Assembly: GCF_005860805.1 (NCBI RefSeq)
Contig: NZ_VCEJ01000004.1
Coordinates: forward strand, 1,860,001 to 1,924,000
DNA from: Dyadobacter luticola
Lineage (GTDB): Bacteria; Bacteroidota; Bacteroidia; Cytophagales; Spirosomataceae
Reading direction: 5' to 3'
Length of the DNA: 64,000 bases
In this document: piece by piece, positions 15,357 to 24,853 of the stretch
Layout: each line of letters starts with the position of its first letter
Position numbering within the stretch: the stretch's first letter is position 1
Notes under the pieces: model-generated
Seen by the model: the letters and a program-made list of their open reading frames with translations, nothing else
The model's database searches: none
What the model was told of the DNA's origin: nothing
Made by a program: the position numbers and the translations under genes

Positions 15357-16208
15357 ATGATCACATTTGATAACGTTTCTTTCCGGTATAAGCGACGTAA
15401 ACCGTTATTTGAAAATCTGAGCCTGAACTTGGTGCCGGGCCACATCTACGGCTTGTTGGGCAGAAATGGGGAGGGTAAATCGACATTATTGAGACATATT
15501 GCTGGTTTGGTTTTTCCGGATAAGGGCGAGATCGATGTCTTTGGTTTCAAACCCTTTGAAAGGCGGCCTGGGTTTCTGCGAGAGGTTTTTTACATACCAG
15601 AGGAGCCTTATCTGCCGTCGGGCACTGTCAAAAGTTTGTCGGAAAGATATGGTTCGCTTTATGTCAATTTTGATCATGGCGTATTCGTAAAAGCGATCTT
15701 TCAGTTCGATATATTCGAAAATGAAAAATTGGACAACCTCTCTTATGGGCAGCGAAAAAAAGTGATTATTGCCTTTGCATTAGCCGCCAACACCAAGGTC
15801 TTGTTAATGGATGAGCCGACAAACGGGTTGGATATACCTTCCAAGACGCAGTTTAAAAAGCTGGTATTGTCGACTTTTAATGAAGAGCGCATTATCGTAA
15901 TGGCGACGCATCAGGTCCGTGATTTGGAAAATCTGATCGATACGATAATCATATTGCATGAAAATAAATTAGCGCTTCAAGCCAAAACTGATGAAGTTTC
16001 GCAGCTGCTGTCGTTTCAGATTCGTCCTGAATTACAAGATCACGAGGATGTATTATATGCGCAAATCAGTCCAGGCGGATATAAGGTTGTGACAAAGAAT
16101 ATATTTGGTAATGCAGGGCAAATTAATCTTGAATACCTGTTCAATGCGGTTATTGAAAGTCCTTCAAGTATGAAGGAAATTTTTGATCAACTGCCTGTGA
16201 GAAATTAA
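15357..16208 (+). CDS. ABC transporter ATP-binding protein (YtrB-like)
   Basis: A 283-residue ABC ATPase that would energise the transporter formed with the next gene. Walker A GRNGEGKST has Lys at residue 41, the signature LSYGQRKK is near 128, Walker B VLLMDEPTNGLD near 150, and the switch histidine is in ATHQV. A C-terminal extension of about 80 residues follows the nucleotide-binding domain. Gene order ATPase, permease, GntR regulator matches YtrA-type stress-responsive transporters found in Gram-positives and Bacteroidetes. Substrate unknown. The operator-like palindrome at 15321-15344 lies directly ahead of the start. Confidence 0.9.
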   Translation: MITFDNVSFRYKRRKPLFENLSLNLVPGHIYGLLGRNGEGKSTLLRHIAGLVFPDKGEIDVFGFKPFERRPGFLREVFYIPEEPYLPSGTVKSLSERYGSLYVNFDHGVFVKAIFQFDIFENEKLDNLSYGQRKKVIIAFALAANTKVLLMDEPTNGLDIPSKTQFKKLVLSTFNEERIIVMATHQVRDLENLIDTIIILHENKLALQAKTDEVSQLLSFQIRPELQDHEDVLYAQISPGGYKVVTKNIFGNAGQINLEYLFNAVIESPSSMKEIFDQLPVRN

Positions 16209-16238
16209 GTATACATTAAAAATAGACCAATACATTTA

Positions 16239-17021
16239 ATGGAAAAATCATTTAGTTTTCAAAGAATTGGCATATTAATTCAGCTTGACTTTTTTCAAAA
16301 ATGGAAAAGTTATGCGTGGATGGGATCATTACTTATAGGTTGCACATTACTTTTGCTGCTGCCGCCGCTATTTTTTAACGAATATAATCACCTGAGTCAG
16401 CTGGTTCAATATGGTGCAATTCCAATTCTATTTTTTGGAAGTACCTGTTATACCAGCATTGCTTTGTCGGATTACGTCGATGGCACCAAAGGTATATTTG
16501 CATTGATGACACCAGCGTCAACGGCTGAGAAAATCATTTGTTCATTGGTTGTTAATTTCGCTTTTCTTATAGCTTTTCTGGTCTTTTTTTGGCAAATGCA
16601 TTATAGGATCATCGATATTGCAAATGTAAAAATTCCAACCGGAGCAACATTTTATACTGCTGTTAGTGAGGATGTTATGATTTACATCTCCTATTGTTAT
16701 TTCTTGTTTCATAGTGTCGTTTTCGCAGGCTCAATCTACTTCTCCAAGTTATCTTATGTAAAGACCCTTAGCTTCTCCATTGCTGGTGCTATTTTACTAA
16801 GTGTCTTAAATACAGCCTTTGCTAAATTCTTGGCAGGATATCCGTTAATGTTGGGTGCGATCCCATTTGCGGGCTGGTCGGTTGTTCGTGATAATAGCTT
16901 GAAAGTGTATCGCGTTTCGGCAGGAGATCTGATTTTTCCCTTGCAATATCTTCTTCCCATACTCCTGATTTCGGGCTTGTACCTCGTTGCAAATCTACGC
17001 TTAAAAGAAAAGCAGATTTAA
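16239..17021 (+). CDS. ABC transporter permease-like membrane protein
   Basis: A 260-residue protein with about six membrane segments (roughly residues 28-48, 60-78, 100-120, 140-165, 175-195 and 230-250), no signal peptide and no enzyme motif. It lies 30 bases after the ABC ATPase and 10 bases before the GntR gene, so it is probably the membrane half of the transporter. The conserved LSDYVDGTKGIFALMTPAS region after the second helix resembles ABC-2-type permeases of YtrC/ecsB-like systems. Assignment rests mainly on topology and neighbours. Confidence 0.7.
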   Translation: MEKSFSFQRIGILIQLDFFQKWKSYAWMGSLLIGCTLLLLLPPLFFNEYNHLSQLVQYGAIPILFFGSTCYTSIALSDYVDGTKGIFALMTPASTAEKIICSLVVNFAFLIAFLVFFWQMHYRIIDIANVKIPTGATFYTAVSEDVMIYISYCYFLFHSVVFAGSIYFSKLSYVKTLSFSIAGAILLSVLNTAFAKFLAGYPLMLGAIPFAGWSVVRDNSLKVYRVSAGDLIFPLQYLLPILLISGLYLVANLRLKEKQI

Positions 17022-17031
17022 TTTTGCCCAA

Positions 17032-17397
17032 GTGGATTTTAGAGACAGACAATCAATATACATGCAGATAGCAGATTATATCTGTGACGGAATTTTGCAG
17101 GGAAAGTGGAACGAGGGGGAGCGGATTCCTTCTGTTCGGGAACTTGCCGTTTCAATGGAAGTAAATCCCCACACCATTTTAAGAAGCTATGAATATCTTC
17201 AAACCCGTGATATTATTACCAATAAACGTGGGGTAGGGTATTCTGTTTCTATAATGGGTAAAGAGAAAATTTTATCATACCGAAAGGAACGTTTTATAGA
17301 AACCGAACTGCCATTATTCTTTTCAACCTTACAGCTGCTCAATATCAGTATAGAAGAAGTGAAAACGCTATATGATATGCAGGTAACCAGAAATTAA
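17032..17397 (+). CDS. GntR-family transcriptional regulator (YtrA subfamily)
   Basis: A 121-residue regulator with the GntR winged helix: IYMQIADYICDGILQGKWNE, RIPSVRELAVSMEVNPHTIL, and LQTRDIITNKRGVGYSV. It lacks a large ligand domain and keeps only a short C-terminal helical tail, the hallmark of the YtrA subfamily. Translation appears to begin with GTG at 17032, 10 bases after the permease stop. The natural target is the palindrome at 15321-15344, making the operon self-regulated and likely induced by envelope stress. The inducer is not apparent. Confidence 0.9.
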   Translation: MDFRDRQSIYMQIADYICDGILQGKWNEGERIPSVRELAVSMEVNPHTILRSYEYLQTRDIITNKRGVGYSVSIMGKEKILSYRKERFIETELPLFFSTLQLLNISIEEVKTLYDMQVTRN

Positions 17398-17418
17398 ATA
17401 GTCATCAATCATAACATC

Positions 17419-17559
17419 ATGAAGACAAGCAATAAATTACTGCTCGCCCTGCTCGTCGGGTTCTTAATTGCCGTACTGGCCAACAATTTTTTCGTCAAGC
17501 TGGCATATCAGAAAACGATACAAACTGATTCGCGAAAGCTTCCGCATATTCAACATTGA
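17419..17559 (+). pseudogene. 46-codon remnant, resembles the start of a DUF2807-type envelope protein
   Basis: The frame encodes MKTSNKLLLALLVGFLIAVL and then about 26 more residues ending at TGA 17557. Openings like this, a short charged start and one helix, are common in Bacteroidetes DUF2807 (head GIN domain) proteins, which often follow such ABC/GntR genes. The expected globular domain is missing and no continuation is seen in other frames before 17703. It may instead be a genuine small single-pass protein. It starts 21 bases after the GntR stop. Confidence 0.4.
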
Positions 17560-17702
17560 ATGTCCTCCTGGACCGACGGAGCCCCCGATCCCACGCATTC
17601 CCGCCCAACTGCTAAGTAACCTAAAAGCTACTTTTTTTAGGTTGATTGAGAATTTACTGCGACATTTATATGTCTCAACAATTCTCCTAATCAATAATAA
17701 AA

Positions 17703-19190
17703 ATGAGTTCCCAGCTCCTCCGGCGCGCGAGCATTTGGTATCTGTGTCTTCCCAACCTTCTTTTTTTCTTTTACTGGACAAGCGGTTTTGTGCGAATTTC
17801 AGGGCTCGTCCTCTGCCTTTTTATCTTATACACCATCTCCAAAGATCAGAGGTTCAGTGACGAAAAGGTATTTACCTGGCGTGACATGCTGGTAATCGGC
17901 GGTTTTTCGCTCATCCTGACCTGCGTGTCCGGGATTTCCGGTTTATGCTATCAAACCTTCGATTACTGGTGCCATAATACCAAATTCTACGAGCTTTTTA
18001 AGTATGACTGGCCGATTCGAATTCCTGACGATGGTCCCGTCATCGCCTATTACTATGGCTTTTATCTTGTTCCGGCGCTTTACTCAAAAATGATCGGGAG
18101 TATTAGTGAAGGCGCTATTTTTCTATGGAGTTACCTGGGCTTACTGCTCGGCGTGAGCTGGCTGTACTTGTCGCTGCACAGAAGCATATTCTTTGTTTTT
18201 ATCGTTTTAGGCGTCGGCGACCTGCCGCATGTGCTCAAAAGTATTTTCTTTAAATTGTTTGGCTATCTCTATGAATTCGGGGATTTTGGCGTCGAGGCGT
18301 GGTCCAATTTCGAAAACCTGCTTTGGGTGCCCAACCAGGTGATCCCAACCCTGATCATCGGGGGAATGTTATTTCACACATTAAAAAAGCGGATCGATCT
18401 GGAAACGATGGTGTTGCCCGTCGCGCTCTCTTTCTGGTGGGCTGTTTTTCCGGCTTTTACTTCCGGTTTGTTAATTGGCATCCTGATTGTGGTGCAGTGG
18501 CTGAGAAACAACGAAACATTCAATTTGAGGCGGGTTGTGCTGGATGTAATGTTGCCTTGCCTGTGCTGCTTGCCAATACTCATCCTATATCTCTCGCATG
18601 AAAAAGCACCGATTTCCGGCTTTTTATGGCAGTTTCCTGATCACATGCCGAGCAGGGTCCTGGAATATTTCATCAACATTGGTCTGAATATCCTGGTATT
18701 TTACCTGGCATTCCGGTTTATCAAAGGTTCGGGTACATCCCGGATTCCCGCACTCCCTTTTTTCCTGATCCTTTTGTTTATCACGGTTTTTCCAATTTAC
18801 AGGATCGGGAAGGTGAATGACTTCCTTTTCAGGGGTTTAATGCCCCTGCTCATCGTTGCGGGGCTCTATCTTTACGAAGGTATATCTGACCAAAATGGGC
18901 TGAATGCCTTTTTTCAGCGGGCAAAAAAGGCTCCCCTGCTATTCATTCTGGCTTTGTTGCTGGCGAGTTCATCCCTGATTACGGTTGGCCGGATTGTCCG
19001 CGCAGCGAGCGTCAATGTAGCAACGCACCGTATCGCGCCGGATCAGGTCAGTTTTCAGCCGATTCCGTATGACGCTTACCCGAACATTTACGAAGTTCTG
19101 AAAGCAAAATGGTCGCAAATGGAGGCAGATCAGTATTTGGGCAAGAAAGACTCTCTTTACGAGTTGTTTATCGCGCCGGCAAAAGACTGA
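17703..19190 (+). CDS. Multi-pass integral membrane protein, function unknown
   Basis: A 495-residue protein with about ten to twelve membrane segments and short loops. The loop after the third helix (YDWPIRIPDDGPVIAYYYGF) and a later EAWSNFENLLWVPNQVIPT-like loop are polar and aromatic, as in GT-C-type glycosyltransferases and O-antigen/mannosyl-transferase-like proteins, but no DxD or ExD motif can be assigned with confidence. It is preceded by an imperfect hairpin (about 17630-17700) and is not tightly linked to either neighbour. I can support only a polytopic inner-membrane protein. Confidence 0.75.
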   Translation: MSSQLLRRASIWYLCLPNLLFFFYWTSGFVRISGLVLCLFILYTISKDQRFSDEKVFTWRDMLVIGGFSLILTCVSGISGLCYQTFDYWCHNTKFYELFKYDWPIRIPDDGPVIAYYYGFYLVPALYSKMIGSISEGAIFLWSYLGLLLGVSWLYLSLHRSIFFVFIVLGVGDLPHVLKSIFFKLFGYLYEFGDFGVEAWSNFENLLWVPNQVIPTLIIGGMLFHTLKKRIDLETMVLPVALSFWWAVFPAFTSGLLIGILIVVQWLRNNETFNLRRVVLDVMLPCLCCLPILILYLSHEKAPISGFLWQFPDHMPSRVLEYFINIGLNILVFYLAFRFIKGSGTSRIPALPFFLILLFITVFPIYRIGKVNDFLFRGLMPLLIVAGLYLYEGISDQNGLNAFFQRAKKAPLLFILALLLASSSLITVGRIVRAASVNVATHRIAPDQVSFQPIPYDAYPNIYEVLKAKWSQMEADQYLGKKDSLYELFIAPAKD

Positions 19191-19236
19191 TCTGATTTGT
19201 AAAGCAAAAACCGTCCTCACATTTGTAAAACCCTGG

Positions 19237-19785
19237 TCATTTCAGGCAGGCAAATACCTCCCTGTAAAAATCCGGGTGGGATTGCCAGGTTTGTCCGGTG
19301 ATGATGTTTCCGTCGCGGATGGCTTGCTGGGTCGAGTAGGTGCCGCCTCCCATTTCGATTTCGGTGCGCACGTGTTCGTAAGCGGTTAATGTCCGGTCTT
19401 TGGCTAGTCCGGCGGTGACCAGGATCTGGATTCCGTGGCAGATGGCCAGAACCCATTTTCCCTGCCGGTCGAATTCGCGTACCAATTCCAGCAGCACGGC
19501 GTGGTTGCGGAGGTATTCGGGGGCGCGGCCGCCCAGGAGCAGGATCGCGTCATAATCTTCCGCTACCGCATCCTCAATCGTCAGGTCGGAAGCCAGGCAG
19601 TAGCCGGGGCGCTCAACGTAGGTATCCCAGCCAAGTTCAAAATCGTGCATGACCAGGTTCAGCCGGCGTTTGCTCGGGGCGGCGATTACGGCAATGTCGC
19701 CTTCTTCCTGAAAGCGGTGGACGGCATAGAGGGTTTCGTAACTTTCACCACCATCACCGGTGACAATCAGGACTTTGCGATTCAT
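19237..19785 (-). CDS. DJ-1/PfpI family protein (ThiJ-like)
   Basis: A 182-residue single-domain class I glutamine amidotransferase-like protein. It begins KVLIVTGDGGESYETLYAVH and has ILLLGGRAPEYLRN, then the nucleophile elbow AICHG (Cys116, His117) typical of DJ-1/PfpI proteins. Members act as stress-linked deglycases, chaperones or proteases; the activity cannot be told from sequence. An acidic residue near the elbow may complete the active site. It stands alone, convergent with the membrane-protein gene and divergent from the sensor kinase at 20061. Confidence 0.9.
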   Translation of the reverse strand: MNRKVLIVTGDGGESYETLYAVHRFQEEGDIAVIAAPSKRRLNLVMHDFELGWDTYVERPGYCLASDLTIEDAVAEDYDAILLLGGRAPEYLRNHAVLLELVREFDRQGKWVLAICHGIQILVTAGLAKDRTLTAYEHVRTEIEMGGGTYSTQQAIRDGNIITGQTWQSHPDFYREVFACLK

Positions 19786-20060
19786 AAAATATTTGAATTA
19801 AATAAATTGGGCGCCGAAGGCTTTATTGCCCCCGGCTAAATGCACAAAAGTCAATTCCAGCAGCATTTTACCTGCTGACACAATAAACCAATCGGAAATC
19901 TGACGACTTTCTTCGCACGGAACTGAAAGTAAAACATGGATAACCTGCTGCGTATAGCAAATGGCGTTTAGTTTATTTGACTTAGAAAAACCGACTATTT
20001 TTTTGGTAGAACTAATTTTATATCTTGTATGACTTATTATTGATCAGCCTTTTACGATGT

Positions 20061-23000
20061 ATGAAACACGCAGTAGCTATCGCGTTTATTTGGTGGGTAC
20101 TGATGAGCGTCGTCCAGGCGCAAAGTGTGAAATTCAATCACCTTACCACCAATGAAGGGCTGGCTCAAAGTCACGTCTCTGCGATCCTGAAAGACAAAAA
20201 GGGCTTCATGTGGTTTGGAACCGAGGACGGATTGAACAAGTACGACGGCTACGTTTTCACACATTACAAACATGACGCCTACGATAAAAGCAGCATTTCC
20301 GATAGCTACATCCAGGATTTACTGGAAGATAAACAAGGCAATCTGTGGGTCGCCACTTCCAACGGACTGGATAGATTTGACCGGACGAAAAACAGCTTTA
20401 TACATTACTTCACCCAGGATATCAACGACCTTTTTGAGGATAGTAAAAACAGGATCTGGCTGGCGACGCAGGAAGGTTTATTTTTATTTAACAGAGAAAA
20501 AAATACCATTCAGCTGCTGCTAAATGCGGGACAGACCAGCGGAAGTAAAATCAAAAATCCCATTTACCGGGTCATTGAAAATACCGATGGCTCACTCTGG
20601 CTCGGCACGGGGAGCGGGCTTTTTCAGGTGATAGTCAACAACAACAAGTACGCCAGCAGAAGCATTGATCTGGGCTGTGCACATTGTTCTCCGGCACCGG
20701 GCATCAGGGCGCTGAGCATGGACCTTTCGGGTAATTTGTGGGTTGGTACAAAAAGTGCCGGTTTGTTTCTTTACAATGTCAGAGACAGGTCTTTTCGCAA
20801 CTTTATTCACAATCCAGCCGATAAAAATTCCATTGCCCACAACGATATTCTCACGATTCTCCCGGCCAAAAATGGCAGCATTTGGATAGGGACGGAAAAT
20901 GGTGGAATCAGTGTTTTGAATGTAAAAGGGCAGTTTGTGACTTACGACCACCGGTCCAACGAACCAAGTTCGCTGGGTAATAACTCGGTTTATACAATTT
21001 ATCAGGATAATGCTGAAAACATTTGGGTAGGTACCTATGCCGGCGGGGTCGATTTTCTGCCGAGGTATGGAGAGAAATTTCTTTCTTACAGGCACTTGCA
21101 GGGTGATCCGGGCAGCCTGACAGACAATGTTGTGTTGTCTTTACGCGGCGACAGCTCAGGGGATAAGATATGGATCGGTACCGATGGCGGCGGGCTGAAT
21201 GTTTTTAATTATAACAACAACACATTCAGCAGCTACCGCCACGATCCCCGGAACCCAAATTCAATCAGTAATGATTATGTGATTTCTATCGTGCGGATTT
21301 CCGACGATGTACTGGCATTGGGATACCACGATGGCGGATTCGATCTTTTCAATACAAAAACAGGTATCGCAAAACACCATTTACCCAATCCCAAAGATCC
21401 CAACAGTCTGTCGATTGCCGATGTAAACAACCTTTTCAGCGATATAGACGGAAATTTATGGATAGGGACCTGGGGCGGCGGACTGAATTATTACAACATT
21501 AAAACCGGGAAATTCAAACATTACCGCACCGATCCCGCCGATAGCACCAGCATCAGCTCGGACATTGTGACCACTGTTTTTCAGGACAAAAACCGGGTGA
21601 TCTGGGTAGGGACTTATAGCGGGTTGAACCGGCTTGACAGCAGCGGCAGGCATTTTACCCGGTACCAGCGGCACCCGAAAAAAACGTCCTTTTTGTCGCA
21701 CGACAAAGTCCAGTGCATCCGGGAGGCTGATGGCGGCAATTTGTGGATCGGGACAGTGGGCGGCGGGCTCAACTATTTTGACACTCGTAAACAAACATTT
21801 AAAGCCTTCACGGAAAGGGACGGCCTGGCCAGCAATGTTGTTTTTGCGATGCTGGAAGATCGTCATAAAAACCTGTGGCTCAGTACAAATAAGGGAATTT
21901 CACGGTTCAATATCGCCAGCAAGACTTTCCGGAATTTTGGTGTGAAAGACGGGCTGCAAAGCAACGAGTTCAGGGATAATTCGGCTTATGTTACCAAGTC
22001 GGGACAAATGTTTTTTGGCGGGGTAAATGGTTTCAGCACATTCTTTCCCGACAGCATTAAGTACAATGTTTTTGTTCCGCCGGTTTACCTTACCAGCTTC
22101 CAGATATTCAACAGGCCGGTTTCGGTAGGTGACAAATCCAGCATTTTAAAAAGAGATATCGCTGACACAAAGTCGATTACGCTTTCTTACAAACAGTCCG
22201 TAATCACTTTTGGATTTGCTGCGCTCAGCTATACCATCCCGGAAAAAAACCAGTATGCATATAAATTAGAGGGATTTGATCCGCTGTGGAGCTACGTTGG
22301 AAATAAGCGTACCGCCACTTACACGAACCTGGACCCGGGGACTTATACATTCATGGTGAGGGGTTCCAACAATGATGGCGTTTGGAATAACAAGGGTAAT
22401 TCGGTGCAAATCACCATAAGACCGCCTTTCTGGCTTACCTGGTGGTTCAGGCTGATCTCGCTGGTCGGATTTCTGGGCTTGCTGATCCTAATTTACAGGC
22501 TTCGCACCCAATCCAACCGCAGACAGAAAAAACTGCTTGTAAGAAAAGTGAAGCAGCGCACCCTGCAACTCGAAGTGGCGATTGAGGAAGAAAGAAAGGC
22601 GAAGCGCATGGCAGAAATTGCGATCGAGGAAGAAAAAAGGGCCAAGCAGCAGGCAGAGCTGGCCAGTCAGGCAAAAAGCTCCTTTTTGGCGGTGATGAGC
22701 CACGAAATCCGGACGCCCATGAACGGGGTGATCGGGATGGCTTCTCTTTTGGCGGAGACCAACCTGGACGAAGAGCAGCTCGGCTACACCAAAAGTATTC
22801 AATCGAGCGGTAGCAGCTTGCTGGCCGTAATCAATGATATTCTTGACTTTTCTAAAATTGAGTCCGGGAATATGGAGCTGGAAGAAAGAGCTTTCAATCT
22901 CCGGAGCTGCATTGAAGATGTGATGGATGTTTTTATGTCCAAAATGGCCGAGTTGAAGCTGGATCTTTTGTATAAAATAGGAGAGGGGGTTCCTGAGCAG

Positions 23001-23858
23001 CTGATCGGCGACGGACAAAGGCTTCGTCAGGTGTTGATCAACCTGATCGGAAATGCCATCAAGTTTACCAAAGAAGGTGAAGTTGTTTTGTCTGTCAGCC
23101 TCGATGGCAGACATGTCGGCGATCGGGTAGGGTTATATTTTGAGGTCAAAGACAGCGGGATCGGCATTTCCGAAAGCAAGATGGACCGTCTCTTTAAAGC
23201 ATTTTCGCAGGTAGATTCCTCCACAAGTCGGCAGTACGGCGGGACAGGGTTGGGTCTTGTTATTTGTCAAAAGTTGGTAAACCTGATGGGCGGGGCGATC
23301 GGCGTAACCAGCCAGGAAGGGGAGGGGAGCACGTTTTTCTTTTCTATTCTTTTTAAAAAGCAGGTTTTATCCGATGGACAATTGAAACCACAAAATGCGG
23401 AGGCAGCCGGCTCTCCGCCACAATCGGATATTTCGGGGAAGCTTTTGCATTCGGATTTCTCTGCGAAGTATCCTTTGGAAATACTGGTTGCAGAGGATAA
23501 TAAGGTGAATCAAATCGTCATCCTGAATGTGCTCGGCAAGCTGGGTTACCAGGCCGAACTGGTGACCGACGGCCTGGAAGCGGTCAACAGAACTTCGGAA
23601 AAAGCATTTGACCTCATTTTAATGGACATTCAAATGCCGCGCATGGATGGTCTTGAAGCCACAAGAAAAATCAGGGCAACCCATCCGACCCGCCCCTACA
23701 TCATTGCCATGACTGCCAATGCTTTGCAGGACGACAGGAAACAATGCGAGGCCGCGGGCATGGACGATTACATCAGCAAGCCGGTGAACCTGGAAGATCT
23801 GATGGAAATGCTGAAAGGTTTGTCGCAAAAGATGCACGACCAGCCGAAATACGATTGA
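20061..23858 (+). CDS. Hybrid sensor histidine kinase with periplasmic beta-propeller and receiver domain
   Basis: A 1265-residue membrane kinase. Order: signal peptide (MKHAVAIAFIWWVLMSVVQA), two-component-regulator propeller repeats (about 25-680, repeated WIGT/WVGT-GG-L motifs), Y_Y_Y domain (about 710-785), one membrane helix (about 790-812), a helical linker, HisKA with SHEIRTPMNGVIGMA (His near 880), HATPase (about 975-1095, DSGIGI and GGTGLGLVI), and a receiver (about 1138-1260) with LILMDIQMPRMDG. Unlike HTCS regulators it has no C-terminal AraC domain. Start at 20061 is preferred over 20025 because it gives a clean signal peptide. Ligand unknown; the neighbouring AraC gene could be an output. 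Confidence 0.93.
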   Translation: MKHAVAIAFIWWVLMSVVQAQSVKFNHLTTNEGLAQSHVSAILKDKKGFMWFGTEDGLNKYDGYVFTHYKHDAYDKSSISDSYIQDLLEDKQGNLWVATSNGLDRFDRTKNSFIHYFTQDINDLFEDSKNRIWLATQEGLFLFNREKNTIQLLLNAGQTSGSKIKNPIYRVIENTDGSLWLGTGSGLFQVIVNNNKYASRSIDLGCAHCSPAPGIRALSMDLSGNLWVGTKSAGLFLYNVRDRSFRNFIHNPADKNSIAHNDILTILPAKNGSIWIGTENGGISVLNVKGQFVTYDHRSNEPSSLGNNSVYTIYQDNAENIWVGTYAGGVDFLPRYGEKFLSYRHLQGDPGSLTDNVVLSLRGDSSGDKIWIGTDGGGLNVFNYNNNTFSSYRHDPRNPNSISNDYVISIVRISDDVLALGYHDGGFDLFNTKTGIAKHHLPNPKDPNSLSIADVNNLFSDIDGNLWIGTWGGGLNYYNIKTGKFKHYRTDPADSTSISSDIVTTVFQDKNRVIWVGTYSGLNRLDSSGRHFTRYQRHPKKTSFLSHDKVQCIREADGGNLWIGTVGGGLNYFDTRKQTFKAFTERDGLASNVVFAMLEDRHKNLWLSTNKGISRFNIASKTFRNFGVKDGLQSNEFRDNSAYVTKSGQMFFGGVNGFSTFFPDSIKYNVFVPPVYLTSFQIFNRPVSVGDKSSILKRDIADTKSITLSYKQSVITFGFAALSYTIPEKNQYAYKLEGFDPLWSYVGNKRTATYTNLDPGTYTFMVRGSNNDGVWNNKGNSVQITIRPPFWLTWWFRLISLVGFLGLLILIYRLRTQSNRRQKKLLVRKVKQRTLQLEVAIEEERKAKRMAEIAIEEEKRAKQQAELASQAKSSFLAVMSHEIRTPMNGVIGMASLLAETNLDEEQLGYTKSIQSSGSSLLAVINDILDFSKIESGNMELEERAFNLRSCIEDVMDVFMSKMAELKLDLLYKIGEGVPEQLIGDGQRLRQVLINLIGNAIKFTKEGEVVLSVSLDGRHVGDRVGLYFEVKDSGIGISESKMDRLFKAFSQVDSSTSRQYGGTGLGLVICQKLVNLMGGAIGVTSQEGEGSTFFFSILFKKQVLSDGQLKPQNAEAAGSPPQSDISGKLLHSDFSAKYPLEILVAEDNKVNQIVILNVLGKLGYQAELVTDGLEAVNRTSEKAFDLILMDIQMPRMDGLEATRKIRATHPTRPYIIAMTANALQDDRKQCEAAGMDDYISKPVNLEDLMEMLKGLSQKMHDQPKYD

Positions 23859-23882
23859 ATCCAATTCACTTCACAGCGATAT

Positions 23883-24794
23883 TTAATTAAACGATCGCCG
23901 GAATTCCAGCGGCGACACATGCATCTTTTTCTTGAATAGTTTATTGAAGGACTGCGCATATTCAAATCCCAGCTGGTATGCAATTTCAGCGACCGACAAG
24001 TTGGTGGTCGCCAGATAATGTTTGGCCTTTTCGATCAGCTTTTCATGGATGTGCTGCTGGGCACTCAGCCCGGTGAGCGAGCGCAGCATATCACTCAGGT
24101 AATGCGGCGATAAATTCAGCTGGTCGGCCAGGTATTCTACGGTTGGCAACTCATTTTTTTCGGGTGCGAGATGGTCAAAGTAGGACGCGAGCACGTTTTC
24201 CATTTTGGTCAATAAATCATGGTTAACTGCCTTTCTGGTAAGGAATTGTCTTTCGTAAAACCGCGTGCTGTAATTCAGGAGCAAGTCGATTTGTGACAGC
24301 ACAATTTCCTGTGTGTGTCGGTCGATATGCACCAGTTCTTCACTGATTTTTTGAAAAATGGCCGCAACATTCTGCTCTTCCTTTTCCGATAAATGCAGCG
24401 CTTCATTGACTGTATAGGAAAAAAAACCCAGATTTCTGACAGATGTCGCCAGCGGATGTGTGTACAGAAAATCCTGGTGGAATAACAACGCCTGGCCGCT
24501 GCCAAAATCCGGATCAAGGATCATATCCTCAGGCGCTTCCAGCGATTGCACCTGCCCGGCTGCTACGAATGTCATCAGGCCTTTGTCAAAGTCGTAATTT
24601 TGCTGGCCGTACCTGACTTTTCCGATGATACCTTTCTTCAACGACACGCAATAAAATTGCAGCATAAAATGCTTCCAGAGCGAGCGGTCTGTGAATTTCA
24701 TATCCGCCACATTAATGATACTTACCAGCGGATGCTGGGGTTCGGGCAGCGAATGCAGGCGGTGAAATTCGGTGATGGAGTGGATCGTTTTCAT
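23883..24794 (-). CDS. AraC-family transcriptional regulator
   Basis: A 303-residue regulator: an N-terminal cupin-like sensor half (about residues 20-160) and a C-terminal AraC DNA-binding domain with two HTH motifs (VEYLADQLNLSPHYLSDMLR and VAEIAYQLGFEYAQSFNKLF). It is strongly similar to the regulator at 61611 (shared FFSYxVxEALxLSEKE, RFYxRQFLTR and QQHIHxKxxEKAK). Each copy is paired with an SDR gene and lies near an FtsX permease. The adjacent SDR (24854, same strand, upstream) is a likely target. It ends 24 bases from the convergent hybrid kinase gene. Confidence 0.9.
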   Translation of the reverse strand: MKTIHSITEFHRLHSLPEPQHPLVSIINVADMKFTDRSLWKHFMLQFYCVSLKKGIIGKVRYGQQNYDFDKGLMTFVAAGQVQSLEAPEDMILDPDFGSGQALLFHQDFLYTHPLATSVRNLGFFSYTVNEALHLSEKEEQNVAAIFQKISEELVHIDRHTQEIVLSQIDLLLNYSTRFYERQFLTRKAVNHDLLTKMENVLASYFDHLAPEKNELPTVEYLADQLNLSPHYLSDMLRSLTGLSAQQHIHEKLIEKAKHYLATTNLSVAEIAYQLGFEYAQSFNKLFKKKMHVSPLEFRRSFN

Positions 24795-24800
24795 CTTTTT

Positions 24801-24843
24801 TAAAAAACAGAAAAACAGGCAAACCCGTTTGAAGGTTTGCCTG
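24801..24843 (-). terminator. Terminator after the SDR gene
   Basis: CAGGCAAACC (24816-24825) and GGTTTGCCTG (24834-24843) form a perfect 10 bp stem. On the minus strand it is followed by TTTTTCTGTTTTTT. It ends the SDR transcript 11 bases after its stop, so the AraC gene downstream probably has its own promoter. Confidence 0.8.
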
Positions 24844-24853
24844 CGATGTTTAA

